From Polaribacter sp. Q13 (GTDB lineage Bacteria > Bacteroidota > Bacteroidia > Flavobacteriales > Flavobacteriaceae), in contig NZ_CP074436.1 in the NCBI RefSeq assembly GCF_016858305.2, positions 2,004,001-2,068,000 of the forward strand: a DNA stretch of 64,000 nt, in the 5' to 3' direction. The number at the start of each line of letters is the position of its first letter. The first letter of the stretch is position 1. The position numbers were made by a program, and so were the translations under genes. Under the pieces are notes generated by a model. That model made no database searches. It was not told the DNA's origin and worked only from the letters and a program-made list of their open reading frames with translations. Positions 15,141-25,300 of the stretch are shown piece by piece.

Positions 15141-15602
15141 ATGAAACAAGTAAAACTTACACTATTATTTTTAGTTATCAATTTTGGAGGATTAGCCATT
15201 GGAAGATGGTTAATGAATAACGGCCCACTTACTGATTGGTATACCAACTTAAACCAAGCACCTTGGACACCTCCTGGAATTGTTTTTGGAATTGCCTGGA
15301 CCTTAATTATGATTTGTTTCTCTATTTATTTAGGTAAATTATTTACAACCAATTACAACTCAAAAATACGCTCTGTTTTTATAATTCAATTTATTCTAAA
15401 CGTAAGTTGGAACTACATTTTCTTTAATCAACACTTAGTCTTAATCGGCTTCATAACAATTGTATTACTCACCTCTACCTTGTTTTATTTCTTTTTTAAA
15501 CTCAGTAATAAAACTAAATATTATCAATATTTACTATTGCCATACATAATTTGGCTTTGCATTGCAACATCACTAAACCTCTACATTTTAATTCATAATT
15601 AA
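15141..15602 (+). CDS. tspO: TspO/MBR family tryptophan-rich sensory protein
   Basis: A 153-residue integral membrane protein with five predicted transmembrane helices and the family's Trp-rich blocks: WYTNLNQAPWTPPGIVFGIAWTLI in helices 1-2 and LNVSWNYIFFNQHL in helix 3. TspO proteins bind porphyrins and sterol-like ligands and affect tetrapyrrole levels or light responses in bacteria. Its place upstream of an SRPBCC protein and a photolyase suits a role in photo-oxidative stress. The gene is co-directional, 1 base from the next gene. Confidence 0.93.
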   Translation: MKQVKLTLLFLVINFGGLAIGRWLMNNGPLTDWYTNLNQAPWTPPGIVFGIAWTLIMICFSIYLGKLFTTNYNSKIRSVFIIQFILNVSWNYIFFNQHLVLIGFITIVLLTSTLFYFFFKLSNKTKYYQYLLLPYIIWLCIATSLNLYILIHN

Positions 15603-15603
15603 C

Positions 15604-16080
15604 ATGAAAATCTACACATTCCACAGAAAGCAAAAATTACCAATTACATTAGAAAAAGCTTGGGAGTTTTTATCGAGCCCTAAAAACTTAAAAACCATTA
15701 CTCCTTCTTACATGAGTTTCGATATTCTTTCTGGAGCAGAAAAACCAATGTTTGCAGGTCAAATTATACAATATATTGTAACTCCAATTCTTGGGATAAA
15801 AACAAAATGGGTTACCGAAATTACACATGTAAAGGAAAATGAATATTTTGTAGACGAGCAACGTTTTGGCCCCTATGCTTTATGGCATCATAAACATTTT
15901 ATTAAAAAAATTGAAGGTGGCGTAGAAATGGAAGATATTATAGATTATAAAGTTCCTATGGGAATTTTAGGTCAAATGGTGCACCCCATACTGGTAAAAC
16001 CCAAATTAGAAGAAATTTTTGAATACAGACAAAAAAAATTAATTGAACTTTTTGGACAATATTACCCACCAATTAAATAG
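15604..16080 (+). CDS. SRPBCC-fold lipid/ligand-binding protein
   Basis: A 158-residue protein of the START/SRPBCC helix-grip fold. It begins with LPITLEKAWEFLSSPKNLKTITPSYMSFDIL, has the mid-strand WVTEITHVKENEYFVDEQRFGPYALWHHKHFI and ends in a long helix (ILVKPKLEEIFEYRQKKLIELFG). The family binds hydrophobic ligands; the ligand here is unknown. The gene is tightly packed after tspO (TAAC then ATG) and 35 bases before the photolyase gene, so all three are likely co-transcribed. Confidence 0.85.
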   Translation: MKIYTFHRKQKLPITLEKAWEFLSSPKNLKTITPSYMSFDILSGAEKPMFAGQIIQYIVTPILGIKTKWVTEITHVKENEYFVDEQRFGPYALWHHKHFIKKIEGGVEMEDIIDYKVPMGILGQMVHPILVKPKLEEIFEYRQKKLIELFGQYYPPIK

Positions 16081-16115
16081 ATTTTTGGTTTATAGAAATT
16101 AGACAACGATAATAA

Positions 16116-17423
16116 ATGAAGACAGTTATACATATTTTTTGGTTTAGAAGAGATTTACGTTTAGAAGATAATTGCGGATTATATCAGGCATTAAAATCAG
16201 GCAAAAAAGTACTTCCAATTTTTATTTTTGATGAAGAAATTTTAAGTAAATTAAATAAAGAAGATGCACGTGTTTCCTTTATTTATCAAGAAATAGAACA
16301 TATTCATAAAAAACTACTCGAAATAGGAAGTGCTTTTGAAGTACTTTACGGAAAACCAATAGAAATATTCAATTCATTATCAGAAAAACACAACATTGAC
16401 ACTGTTTTTACAAATCATGATTATGAACCTTATGCTATAAAAAGAGATTTAGAAATCAAGCAATTCCTAACATCAAAAAATATCAATTTTACAACGTTCA
16501 AGGACCAAGTAATTTTTGAAAGAAATGAAATTGTAAAAAAAGATGGAACACCGTATAAAGTTTACACACCCTATTCTAAAAAATGGTTAGAAGCTTTTCA
16601 TTATAAAGGAATTCAATTTTATCCTTCAGAAACACTGTTAGAAAATTTTATCAAAAGTAAAAACCAACCTATTTTAAAACTAGAAACTATTGGTTTTATA
16701 AAATCTGAAATAAAAGTTACTTCTTACAAAGTATCTTCTCAATTAATTGACACTTACGAAGAAACCAGAAACTTCCCTGCAAAAGACAGTACCTCTAAAT
16801 TAGGCACACATTTACGTTTCGGAACCGTCAGTATTCGCAAAATGGTTGACAAAGCATCAAAAAGCAATAATAGTACTTTCTTAAAAGAATTAATTTGGCG
16901 TGAGTTTTTTATGCAAATTTTATGGCATTTTCCTCACACTGTTAAAGACAGCTTTAAACCCAAATACGATAAGATTCTCTGGAGAAATAACGAAGAAGAA
17001 TTCAAAGCTTGGTGTAACGGCGAAACAGGCTATCCATTAGTAGATGCTGGCATGAAAGAATTAAATAAAACAGGTTTTATGCACAATAGAATTAGAATGT
17101 TGGTTGGTAGCTTTCTTTGCAAACATTTATTAATAGATTGGAGATGGGGAGAAGCGTATTTTGCTGAAAAATTACACGATTATGAACAAGCAAGTAATAT
17201 TGGTAACTGGCAATGGGTTGCCGGAACCGGTGTAGATGCTTCTCCTTATTTTAGAATTTTTAACCCCACTACTCAAATTAAAAAATTTGACAAAGACTTA
17301 AATTACATCAAAAAATGGGTACCTAATTTTCAAGAGCTCACCTACCCTACTCCAATTGTAGAACATAAACTAGCTAGAGAACGCTGTTTATCCACATATA
17401 AAAAAGCTTTAGTAGACTTTTAA
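16116..17423 (+). CDS. phr: deoxyribodipyrimidine photolyase / cryptochrome
   Basis: A 435-residue photolyase. The N-terminal antenna-binding Rossmann domain starts FWFRRDLRLEDNCGLYQAL. The C-terminal FAD domain has FPAKDSTSKLGTHLRFGTVSIR, LKELIWREFFMQILWHFP, GYPLVDAGMKELNKTGFMHNRIRMLVGSFLCKHLLIDWRWGE and DYEQASNIGNWQWVAGTGVDASPYFRIFNP. Length and motifs fit a class I CPD photolyase more than a DASH cryptochrome, but a photoreceptor role cannot be excluded. It repairs UV cyclobutane dimers using blue light. It is the last gene of the stress operon and is followed by a strong terminator. Confidence 0.93.
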   Translation: MKTVIHIFWFRRDLRLEDNCGLYQALKSGKKVLPIFIFDEEILSKLNKEDARVSFIYQEIEHIHKKLLEIGSAFEVLYGKPIEIFNSLSEKHNIDTVFTNHDYEPYAIKRDLEIKQFLTSKNINFTTFKDQVIFERNEIVKKDGTPYKVYTPYSKKWLEAFHYKGIQFYPSETLLENFIKSKNQPILKLETIGFIKSEIKVTSYKVSSQLIDTYEETRNFPAKDSTSKLGTHLRFGTVSIRKMVDKASKSNNSTFLKELIWREFFMQILWHFPHTVKDSFKPKYDKILWRNNEEEFKAWCNGETGYPLVDAGMKELNKTGFMHNRIRMLVGSFLCKHLLIDWRWGEAYFAEKLHDYEQASNIGNWQWVAGTGVDASPYFRIFNPTTQIKKFDKDLNYIKKWVPNFQELTYPTPIVEHKLARERCLSTYKKALVDF

Positions 17424-17540
17424 CTAACAATATTTAAAAACTAATAAAGGCAACAAATAAAATAAAATTACGTTTTTTAAGTATAAATAGAAAAATAACC
17501 TTTCAAATTATTCTATTTTATGTGAAATTATTCTTGTTCT

Positions 17541-17574
17541 AAGAGCTTCAATCTAGATTGAAGCTCTTTTTATT
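17541..17574 (+). terminator. terminator of the photolyase operon
   Basis: Perfect stem AAGAGCTTCAAT (17541-17552) / ATTGAAGCTCTT (17557-17568) with loop CTAG and a T run. Confidence 0.85.
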
Positions 17575-17642
17575 AAAAATAAATGTAATTTTATTTGGTA
17601 GAAACTAAAAATTGCTTTTAATTTGCGCTCTCAAAAACAAAA

Positions 17643-17716
17643 GCCGATGTAGCTCAGCTGGCTAGAGCAGCTGATTTGTAATCAGCAGGTCGTGGGTTCG
17701 AGTCCCTCTATCGGCT
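17643..17716 (+). tRNA. tRNA-Thr(TGT)
   Basis: Acceptor GCCGATG / TATCGGC. The anticodon arm GCTGA-TTTGTAA-TCAGC has anticodon TGT. D arm and T arm (GTGGG-TTCGAGT-CCCTC) are present. CCA is not encoded. A near-consensus box TTAATTTG lies just upstream and a terminator follows. Confidence 0.96.
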
Positions 17717-17722
17717 CAAATT

Positions 17723-17762
17723 AAAAAAGTCTCAAAATAATATTTTTTGAGACTTTTTTTTA
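17723..17762 (+). terminator. terminator after tRNA-Thr
   Basis: Stem AAAAAAGTCTCAAAA / TTTTGAGACTTTTTTT (17723-17760) with an AT loop and T run. Confidence 0.85.
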
Positions 17763-17929
17763 TGAAAAACACTAATTTAATTACAAATATATTTTACAAC
17801 TTTCTTTTTAAAGTTTAATAATCTTTCACTGTTCCCCTCTTCAAAAGAACCGATTTAAGATTAAAAAAACCATAAGTTATTGCAAAATCTTTATTATTTT
17901 AGACGATTAATTATCCTAAACATAATTAT

Positions 17930-18535
17930 ATGCTCATTATTGGAATTGCCGGAGGTACAGGAAGTGGAAAAACTACGGTTGTAAATCAAATAATTAAACA
18001 ACTACCTACAGATGAAGTTTGTGTAATATCACAAGATTCGTACTACAACGAAACGTTTAACTTATCTTATGAAGAAAGAACCAAAATTAATTTTGATCAT
18101 CCAAGAGCTATCGATTTTGATTTAATTGTTACACATTTAAAAAAATTAAAATCGGGAAAAACAATTGAACAACCTGTATATTCTTTTGTTACGCATAACA
18201 GAACAACAGATACCGTAAAAACGCACCCTAGAAAAGTAGTGATTGTAGAAGGTATTTTAATCTTAAATAACAAAGCTCTTAGAGATTTATTTGATATTAA
18301 AATATTTGTACACGCCGATACGGATGAACGTTTAATAAGAAGAATTAGAAGAGATATTACTGAAAGAGGAAGAGATATTGATGAAGTTTTAAACAGATAT
18401 CAAGATACTTTAAAACCAATGCACCTACAATTTATAGAACCTACCAAAAATTTTGCAGATATAATTATCCCAAATAATAAGCATAATTTAGTGGCCATTG
18501 ATGTTGTAAGAACAGTAATTAACGATCGTTTATAA
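17930..18535 (+). CDS. udk: uridine kinase
   Basis: A 201-residue cytoplasmic kinase of the Udk/PRK family that phosphorylates uridine and cytidine for pyrimidine salvage. It has P-loop GGTGSGKTT at residues 8-16, SQDSYY and FDHPRAIDFD substrate blocks, VVIVEGILIL as the Walker B strand, and RRIRRDITERGRDIDEVLNRY. Length is standard. It opens a compact gene run (udk, DivIC-like, mutase genes) with gaps of 0-10 bases. Confidence 0.95.
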   Translation: MLIIGIAGGTGSGKTTVVNQIIKQLPTDEVCVISQDSYYNETFNLSYEERTKINFDHPRAIDFDLIVTHLKKLKSGKTIEQPVYSFVTHNRTTDTVKTHPRKVVIVEGILILNNKALRDLFDIKIFVHADTDERLIRRIRRDITERGRDIDEVLNRYQDTLKPMHLQFIEPTKNFADIIIPNNKHNLVAIDVVRTVINDRL

Positions 18536-18540
18536 AGATT

Positions 18541-18858
18541 ATGACTTTTAATAAGTTTAAAAACATAAGAGCCGTAAAAATTTTAACAAACGTTTTTGTT
18601 TTAATCTTAATTCCATTTTTAATTTGGATGTTCTTTTTTGATGAAAACTCTTACCTGGTACACAGAAAGTTTGATAATGAAATTACAGATTTAGAAAGTA
18701 CAATTTCATTTTATGAAAAGAAAATAAAGGAAGACAAAGCTACCATAAAAAAGCTTCAAGATTCAATTCAGTTAGAACGATTTGCTCGAGAAAAATATTT
18801 AATGAAAAAAGAAAATGAAGATATTTATTTAATAGAATTTGATACCCTGAAAAAATAA
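18541..18858 (+). CDS. DivIC/FtsB-like septum formation protein
   Basis: A 105-residue bitopic protein: a short basic N-terminus, one transmembrane helix (about residues 15-32, ILTNVFVLILIPFLIWMFFF), then an extracytoplasmic coiled coil (EITDLESTISFYEKKIKEDKATIKKLQDSI). The family ending follows: ERFAREKYLMKKENEDIYLIEF. FtsB/DivIC joins FtsL and FtsQ in the divisome. The stop codon is directly followed by the ATG of the next gene, indicating translational coupling with udk and mutA. Gene order udk-divIC-mutA is common in Flavobacteriia (recollection). Confidence 0.88.
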   Translation: MTFNKFKNIRAVKILTNVFVLILIPFLIWMFFFDENSYLVHRKFDNEITDLESTISFYEKKIKEDKATIKKLQDSIQLERFAREKYLMKKENEDIYLIEFDTLKK

Positions 18859-20217
18859 ATGAATACTCCTTTGTTTGATAATTTTTTAAAAACTACACCT
18901 GCTGCTTGGAAAAATAAAATCCAGGTAGATTTAAGAGGTGCAGATTATAATGACACATTACTTTGGAGAACTCAAGAAGGAATTGTTGTAAAACCTTTTT
19001 ACACAGCAGAAGACAGAACAAATCTAAAAATAGAAAACCCAAAAACAGAATTTAACATTTGTGAAACTATTTTTATTGATGATGAAAAAATAGCAAACTC
19101 ATTAGCCATAAATGCTTTAAAAAGAGGAGCGAATTCAATTCAATTTATAGCAAAAAAAACATTTGATTACAGAAAACTACTTGGTAACATAAATGTGAAA
19201 TCAGTTTTCATTTACTTTAAATTTTCATTTTTAGACGATTCTTTCCAACTTGAAATATCAAAATTTATAAATTCAGACAAAACTTATTTTCAAACGGATA
19301 TTATTGGAAACTTAGCAGAAACCGGTAATTGGTTCTTTAATTTAAAAGAAGATTTTATAAAATTAGAGCGAATTCAAAGAAATACTACAAATTCTATTGC
19401 TGTTTCGGCAGATTTATATCAAAATTGTGGCGCTACCATTACACAGCAACTTGCATATACTTTAGCACATGCAAATGAATACTTAAATAAATACGGAAGT
19501 AATGTAGCTAAAAAAATAACTTTTTCTTTTTCTGTAGGAAGTAATTATTTTTTTGAAATTGCAAAATTAAAAGCTTTTAGAATTTTATGGTCTTTAGTTA
19601 TAAAAGAATATGAGGCAGAGGATTTAGAAGCCCATCTTTTTGTACAACCCAGTTTAAGAAACAAAACAATTTATGATTATAACGTAAACTTATTAAGAAC
19701 AACATCAGAATGTATGAGTGCTATTTTAGGTGGCGCTAATACTATTTCTAATGTTTCTTATGATGCTATTTTTCATAAATCTAATGAATTTGGGAATCGT
19801 ATTTCTAGAAATCAATTATTAATATTTCAGCAAGAAAGCTCCCTTCAAAAAGGTAAAAACGTTGCAGAAGGTTCTTATTATATAGAATCTATAACAGAAC
19901 AATTAGCAGAAAATGCTTTAACGCTTTTTAAGCAAATAGAAAAAAGTGGCGGCTTTTTAAAACAACTAAAAAGTGGCATCATTCAGAAAAAAATTAAAGA
20001 AAGTGCTAAAAAAGAAGAAAATGGTTTCTTAGAAAAAGAAGTGATACTTTTAGGTACAAATTCTCTACAAAACAAAGAGGAAAAAATGCAACAAGCGTTG
20101 GAATTATACCCCTTTGTTAAGCAAAGAAATATAAAAACAATAGTTTCCCCATTAACCAGAAACCGACTTTCAGAATCGTTAGAAAAAGAACGATTAAACG
20201 CTGAAAAAGGTTCATAA
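18859..20217 (+). CDS. mutA: methylmalonyl-CoA mutase small-subunit-like protein
   Basis: A 452-residue homologue of the small (beta) subunit of methylmalonyl-CoA mutase. The TIM-barrel N-terminal half is recognisable: WKNKIQVDLRGADYNDTLLWRTQEGIVVKPFYT, CGATITQQLAYTLAHANEYLNKYG and FSFSVGSNYFFEIAKLKAFRILW. Other bacteria have about 620 residues with a degenerate B12-like domain; that C-terminal domain is absent here. The subunit is catalytically silent in characterised enzymes. The gene directly abuts the DivIC-like gene and is one small gene away from the large subunit. Confidence 0.88.
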   Translation: MNTPLFDNFLKTTPAAWKNKIQVDLRGADYNDTLLWRTQEGIVVKPFYTAEDRTNLKIENPKTEFNICETIFIDDEKIANSLAINALKRGANSIQFIAKKTFDYRKLLGNINVKSVFIYFKFSFLDDSFQLEISKFINSDKTYFQTDIIGNLAETGNWFFNLKEDFIKLERIQRNTTNSIAVSADLYQNCGATITQQLAYTLAHANEYLNKYGSNVAKKITFSFSVGSNYFFEIAKLKAFRILWSLVIKEYEAEDLEAHLFVQPSLRNKTIYDYNVNLLRTTSECMSAILGGANTISNVSYDAIFHKSNEFGNRISRNQLLIFQQESSLQKGKNVAEGSYYIESITEQLAENALTLFKQIEKSGGFLKQLKSGIIQKKIKESAKKEENGFLEKEVILLGTNSLQNKEEKMQQALELYPFVKQRNIKTIVSPLTRNRLSESLEKERLNAEKGS

Positions 20218-20226
20218 AACCTGAAA

Positions 20227-20559
20227 ATGGAAAAAAAAGAAGAAATTCTCATTGAACAAAAAAGACAAAATAAATTAAAAGAAGAAATACAAAAATTGAA
20301 GAAAAAACTACCTTCTATTATAATTGGATTTATTTTTTTTATTGCAGTCAGCCTTTATTTCTTAGAAGATAAATTTTATCATTTTTTTGGAAATAACGCC
20401 AATTTCATTTTTACTGCTGTTATAATTTTAGTCGTTTTTTCTATATTTTTAATTTTAACTAGTTCCTTTAAAATAAGGAAAAAAGAAAAAGAAATAAATG
20501 AAATTGGAATCAAATTATACAAACTTCAGAAGCTAGAAGTAGAACCCAAAAATGAATAG
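20227..20559 (+). CDS. small two-TM protein between mutase genes
   Basis: A 110-residue protein with a highly charged N-terminal coiled coil (about residues 2-33), two transmembrane helices ([16 protein letters not shown] and [17 protein letters not shown]) and a charged coiled C-tail. I do not recognise a family. It sits 9 bases after mutA and overlaps mutB by 8 bases, so it is made with them. The gene could be a passenger or a membrane tether; no function is claimed. Confidence 0.75.
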   Translation: MEKKEEILIEQKRQNKLKEEIQKLKKKLPSIIIGFIFFIAVSLYFLEDKFYHFFGNNANFIFTAVIILVVFSIFLILTSSFKIRKKEKEINEIGIKLYKLQKLEVEPKNE

Positions 20560-22120
20560 AAAAGAATTACAACATATAAAACTTACAAAAAATCACAAAA
20601 AACCAAGACCTTCTTTTAACCAAGAAGGTTTTGTTGCTGGTATTGCACCGAATTTACGAGGTACCTATGCCACCATGTATGTTAAAAGACCCTGGACCAT
20701 AAGACAAAATGCAAGTTTTTCTACTTCCGAAGAAACCAATGCTTTTTATAGAAAACTTTTAGAAGCAGGACAAAAAGAATTATCTGTTGCTTTTGATTTA
20801 GCAACGCATAAAGGGTACGATTCTGATCATGAACTTGTACAAGGTGATGTTGGTAAAGCGGGTGTAGCCATAGATTCTGTAGAAGATATGAAGATTTTAT
20901 TTAACAAAATTCCGTTAGATAAAGTATCTGTTTCTATGCCAATTAATGGTGCTGTCTTACCCATTTTTGCATTTTATATTGTTGCGGCAGAAGAGCAAGG
21001 TATTTCTATAGAAAACTTACATGGTACAATACAGAATGATATTCTCACTGATTTTATGGCAAGAAACACGTACATCTACCCTATTTCTCCATCCATGAAG
21101 ATTATTGCAGATATTTTTAAATATACTAGCAATAAAATACAAAAATTTAATGCTATTTCTATTTCTGGATTTGACTTGCAAAAAGCGGGTGCAACTGCAG
21201 AAATGGAATTAGCATATACACTTGCAAATGGATTAGAATATATAAGAAATGGAATTGAAGCTGGTATGGAAATAGATTCTTTTGCTCCAAGAGTGTCTTT
21301 CTTTTGGGCTATTGGAATGAATCATTTTACAGAAATCGCAAAGTTAAGAGCTGCAAGAATGTTGTGGGCTAAAATTGTAAAAGAATTTAACCCCAAAAAC
21401 CCAAAATCTTTAGCTTTAAGAACACATTGCCAAACAAGTGATTGGTCTTTAACAGCACAGGACCCTTTCAATAATATAACAAGAACAACTATAGAAGCCA
21501 TGGCAGCTGCTTTTGGCGGAACACAAAGTTTACACACCAATGCTTTAGATGCAGCCGTTACTTTACCAACAGATTTTTCTGCTAGAATTGCAAGAAATAC
21601 GCAAATCTATTTACAAAAAGAAACTCATATTACCAAAACTATAGACCCTTGGGCAGGAAGTTATCACCTAGAAAAACTAACAGAAGATATTGCTAACAAA
21701 GCTTGGGAGCTAATTAGTGAGATAGAAGAACTTGGAGGCATGACAAAAGCCATTGAAAATGAAACCCCTAAAATACGCATTGAAGAAGCTGCAGCTATTA
21801 AACAAGCTAAAATAGATACCGAAAAAGAGGTAATTATAGGAGTTAATAGATATCAATTAAAAAAAGAAGATCCTTTACAAATCTTAGAGGTTGATTATGA
21901 AACTGTACGTAATTCTCAAATTAAAAGACTACATCAATTAAAAGCTTCTAGAAACAATACTGAAGTTAAAAAGTCTCTTAAAGCTTTAACAGAAGCTGCA
22001 AGAACAGGAAAAGAAAACTTATTAGAATTAGCAGTAAAAGCAGCCAAAAACAGAGCTACATTAGGTGAAATTTCTAATGCATTAGAAGCTGTTTTTGGAA
22101 GATATAAAGCTGTTCATTAA
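20552..22120 (+). CDS. mutB: methylmalonyl-CoA mutase large-subunit homologue lacking the B12 domain
   Basis: A 522-residue homologue of the catalytic subunit (the family has about 700-715). The substrate barrel is complete: [21 protein letters not shown] (active-site Tyr kept), [56 protein letters not shown] and [11 protein letters not shown]. Two losses stand out. The SGYHMQEAGA motif, whose His assists the radical rearrangement, reads [10 protein letters not shown] (Phe207-Asp208). The protein stops at FGRYKAVH, just where the linker to the C-terminal cobalamin domain begins; no remnant of that domain is found in 22121-22385. The enzyme needs a separate B12 subunit, has changed function, or is inactive. 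The frame is intact and long, so selection has kept it. Confidence 0.85.
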   Translation: MNRKELQHIKLTKNHKKPRPSFNQEGFVAGIAPNLRGTYATMYVKRPWTIRQNASFSTSEETNAFYRKLLEAGQKELSVAFDLATHKGYDSDHELVQGDVGKAGVAIDSVEDMKILFNKIPLDKVSVSMPINGAVLPIFAFYIVAAEEQGISIENLHGTIQNDILTDFMARNTYIYPISPSMKIIADIFKYTSNKIQKFNAISISGFDLQKAGATAEMELAYTLANGLEYIRNGIEAGMEIDSFAPRVSFFWAIGMNHFTEIAKLRAARMLWAKIVKEFNPKNPKSLALRTHCQTSDWSLTAQDPFNNITRTTIEAMAAAFGGTQSLHTNALDAAVTLPTDFSARIARNTQIYLQKETHITKTIDPWAGSYHLEKLTEDIANKAWELISEIEELGGMTKAIENETPKIRIEEAAAIKQAKIDTEKEVIIGVNRYQLKKEDPLQILEVDYETVRNSQIKRLHQLKASRNNTEVKKSLKALTEAARTGKENLLELAVKAAKNRATLGEISNALEAVFGRYKAVH

Positions 22121-22350
22121 ACAGTTTATTACAAAGCATCAGAATTTTAAAATTTAAAAGAAAGATTCCGAAAATTATTTCATCCAAACTAGGATAAGAT
22201 ATATCTATAAAAAACTAGACTTTCATTTGAATTAACATCAATACAGAAATTATTATTCTTATTGAATCTTAATGAAATAAGCGACCTCTTTTAACAAACT
22301 TTAACAAGAAAAAAGAACTTTTCAAGATGTCTTAGTATTTCTTTTATCCT

Positions 22351-22358
22351 TAAATTTG
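22351..22358 (+). promoter_or_regulatory. -7 promoter box of ccsBA
   Basis: TAAATTTG, 28 bases before the ATG at 22386. No TTG is seen at the usual spacing. Confidence 0.5.
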
Positions 22359-22385
22359 CCACACTTTAAAAACTACTAAAATAGA

Positions 22386-25300
22386 ATGAAAAAAATTCTT
22401 AATATACTCTACTCTACCAGATTAATGGCATTTTTATTTATCCTTTTTGCGGTTGCAATGGGAGTTGCCACGTTTATAGAAAATGATTTTGGCACACAAA
22501 CTTCTAAAGCACTTGTATATAACACATGGTGGTTTGAGGCTATTATGGTCTTTTTTGTTATTAATTTCTTTGGAAATATTTTTAGATACAGATTGTACAA
22601 AAAAGAAAAATGGGCCGTTTTAATGTTTCATTTAGCTTTCCTTTTTATCATAATTGGAGCAGGCGTAACTAGGTATATTGGTTACGAAGGTACTATGATG
22701 ATTAAGGAAGGAGAAACTGTAAATAAATATTTATCCGAAACTACCTATCTAAACATAATTGTTGATAATGGTAAGGTTCAAAAACCTGAAATTAACAAAC
22801 CTATATTATTATCTGCTTGGGGTAAAAACTCATGGTCTTACTCAGACAATTTTAAAAACGAAGATAAAACCCAACATTTTAGTTTTGAGCTTGTTGATTA
22901 TATCCCTAAGGCTGAAAAAAAATTAATAGAAGACGAAAACGGAGTTGAACACTTGTTTTTTGTAGAATCATCAGACGGAACTCGCCATGAACATTGGATT
23001 GAAAAAGGAACTATCCAAAATATTCATGGAGTATTAGTTGGTTTTGATGCTCCAAATAACAATGCTTCTATCAACTTTACAAATAAAGGAGGAAACTTAA
23101 AAATGGTTTCTAAAGATGAAGGTGATTGGTTTAGAATGGCTGATCAAAAAAGAGGAAAAATCACGAAAGACTCCATTCAGAATTTTCAATATTTAACTTT
23201 AAATAATATAGCAGGATTACAATTTGTGATTCCTAAACCTGCCGAAAAAGGGATTATGAAAACCATTAGCGGTAAAAAAGATAGTAAAAATTTAGATATT
23301 ATTGTTTTAGATATTAAAACTGATAACAAAACAGAAAGAATAGAATTAACCGGAGGTAAATACAATGCTCAAGGTTCTAAAGAAGTTACTGTAGGTAATT
23401 TAAATTTTAGAGTATTATATGGTTCAAAAATATTAGAAACTCCTTTTTCAGTAAAATTAAATGATTTTCAACTAGAAAAATACCCTGGCTCCGAAAGTGC
23501 CGCATCTTATGCTAGCGAAGTTACTGTTATAGATGCAAAAGAAACATTTGACTATCGAATTTTTATGAATCATATTTTAGATTATAAAGGCTACAAATTT
23601 TTTCAATCTAGTTACGATTTATCTGGCCCAAGAGAAGAAACACACCTTTCTGTAAACCATGATTTTTTAGGAACATTTATTACATACTTAGGATATTCCC
23701 TATTATATACTGGTTTAATTAGTATGCTTTTTGATAAAAACACACATTTTAATGACTTAAAAAAAGGTTTGAAAAAAATTAAAAAGAAAAAAATGACAAT
23801 GTCTATGGTGACTGCATTATTCATTTCTACTATTAGTTTTGGACAACATACAGAGCATCAAGAAAACAACATCACTAATCAACAAATAGACTCTATATTA
23901 AAAGCAAATGCAGTTGATATTAAACATGCCGAAAGTTTTAATAAACTAGTGATTCAAGATGCTGGTGGCCGTATGAAACCCGCAGATACCTTTGCGTCTG
24001 AATTGGTCCGAAAAGTTAGTAAAACAGAGACGTTTAATGGCATGCAACCAAGTCAGGTTTTATTATCTATTATAGAAAACCCTCGCTTTTGGTTTGAGGT
24101 TCCTGTAATTTATTTAGAAAAAGGAAACTCTAAAATTAGAGAGATTTTAAGTTTACCTAACACCGCAAAATATGCTCGTTTATCAGATTTTATTATGCCT
24201 AATGGGGCGTATAAAATAAAAGATGCCGTAGCAGAAGCACAGAAAAAAAATGTAAAAAATAAATTTGAAAAAGATTTAATTAAAATTGATAAACGAGTAG
24301 GCTTATTGTATAGTGCTATTGGCGGAGGTATTTTACGTATTTATCCAATTCCTAATGATGATAATAATACTTGGGTTTCTCAACCAGAAACCTCTACAGC
24401 AGGTTTTAAAGCTACAGATTCTGTTTTTGTACGTCAATCTTTACCCGTTTACATACAACTTTTACAAGAAGCTAAAAAAACCAAAGATTATACAAAAGCA
24501 AATCAGATTTTAGACGGAATTAAAAAGTTTCAAAAGAAATTTGGAGCAGAAGTATATCCTTCCGAAAATAAAATTGATTTAGAAATCATGTATAATAAGT
24601 GGGAAATTTTCACAAAGACTTCTATCTTTTATATGATTTTAGGATTGTTATTAATCTTTATTGAAATTTTAAAAATATTTTATTATAAATCTAAAACACT
24701 AAGCTACATTGTTAAAGGGTTAATTGTATTAACCATTTTAAGTTTTCTATTTCATACTTTCGGGTTAGCTGCTAGATGGTACATTAGCGGTAACGCACCT
24801 TGGAGTAATGCGTACGAATCTATTATCTATGTTGCTTGGGCAACGATGTTATTTGGTTTGTTTTTAGGAAAAAAATCTACACTAACCATTGGAGCAACTA
24901 CTTTTTTAGCAGCCATTATACTAGTCTTTGCACATCAAAACTGGTTAGATCCAGCCATTGCCAACTTACAACCTGTATTAAACTCTTGGTGGTTAATGGT
25001 ACACGTATCTATTATTGTAGCTAGTTATGGTCCTTTTTCTTTAGGTATGATTTTAGGTATTGTTTCTTTAATACTTATTGTATTTACTACAGATAAGAAT
25101 AAAAAAAGAATGGATATCAATATTAAAGAGTTAACCATTATTAATGAAATGGCGCTTACTGTTGGTTTGGTTATGTTAACGGTTGGTAATTTTCTTGGTG
25201 GAATGTGGGCTAATGAAAGTTGGGGCCGTTATTGGGGTTGGGATCCAAAAGAAACTTGGGCTTTAATTTCTATTATGATTTATGCTTTTGTTTTACACAT

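Noticed and set aside
22121..22385. Missing B12-binding domain of MutB downstream, or a cobalamin riboswitch
   Set aside because: The 265 bases contain no reading frame resembling the domain and no B12-box or extended fold that I can see; a ccsBA promoter box is there instead.
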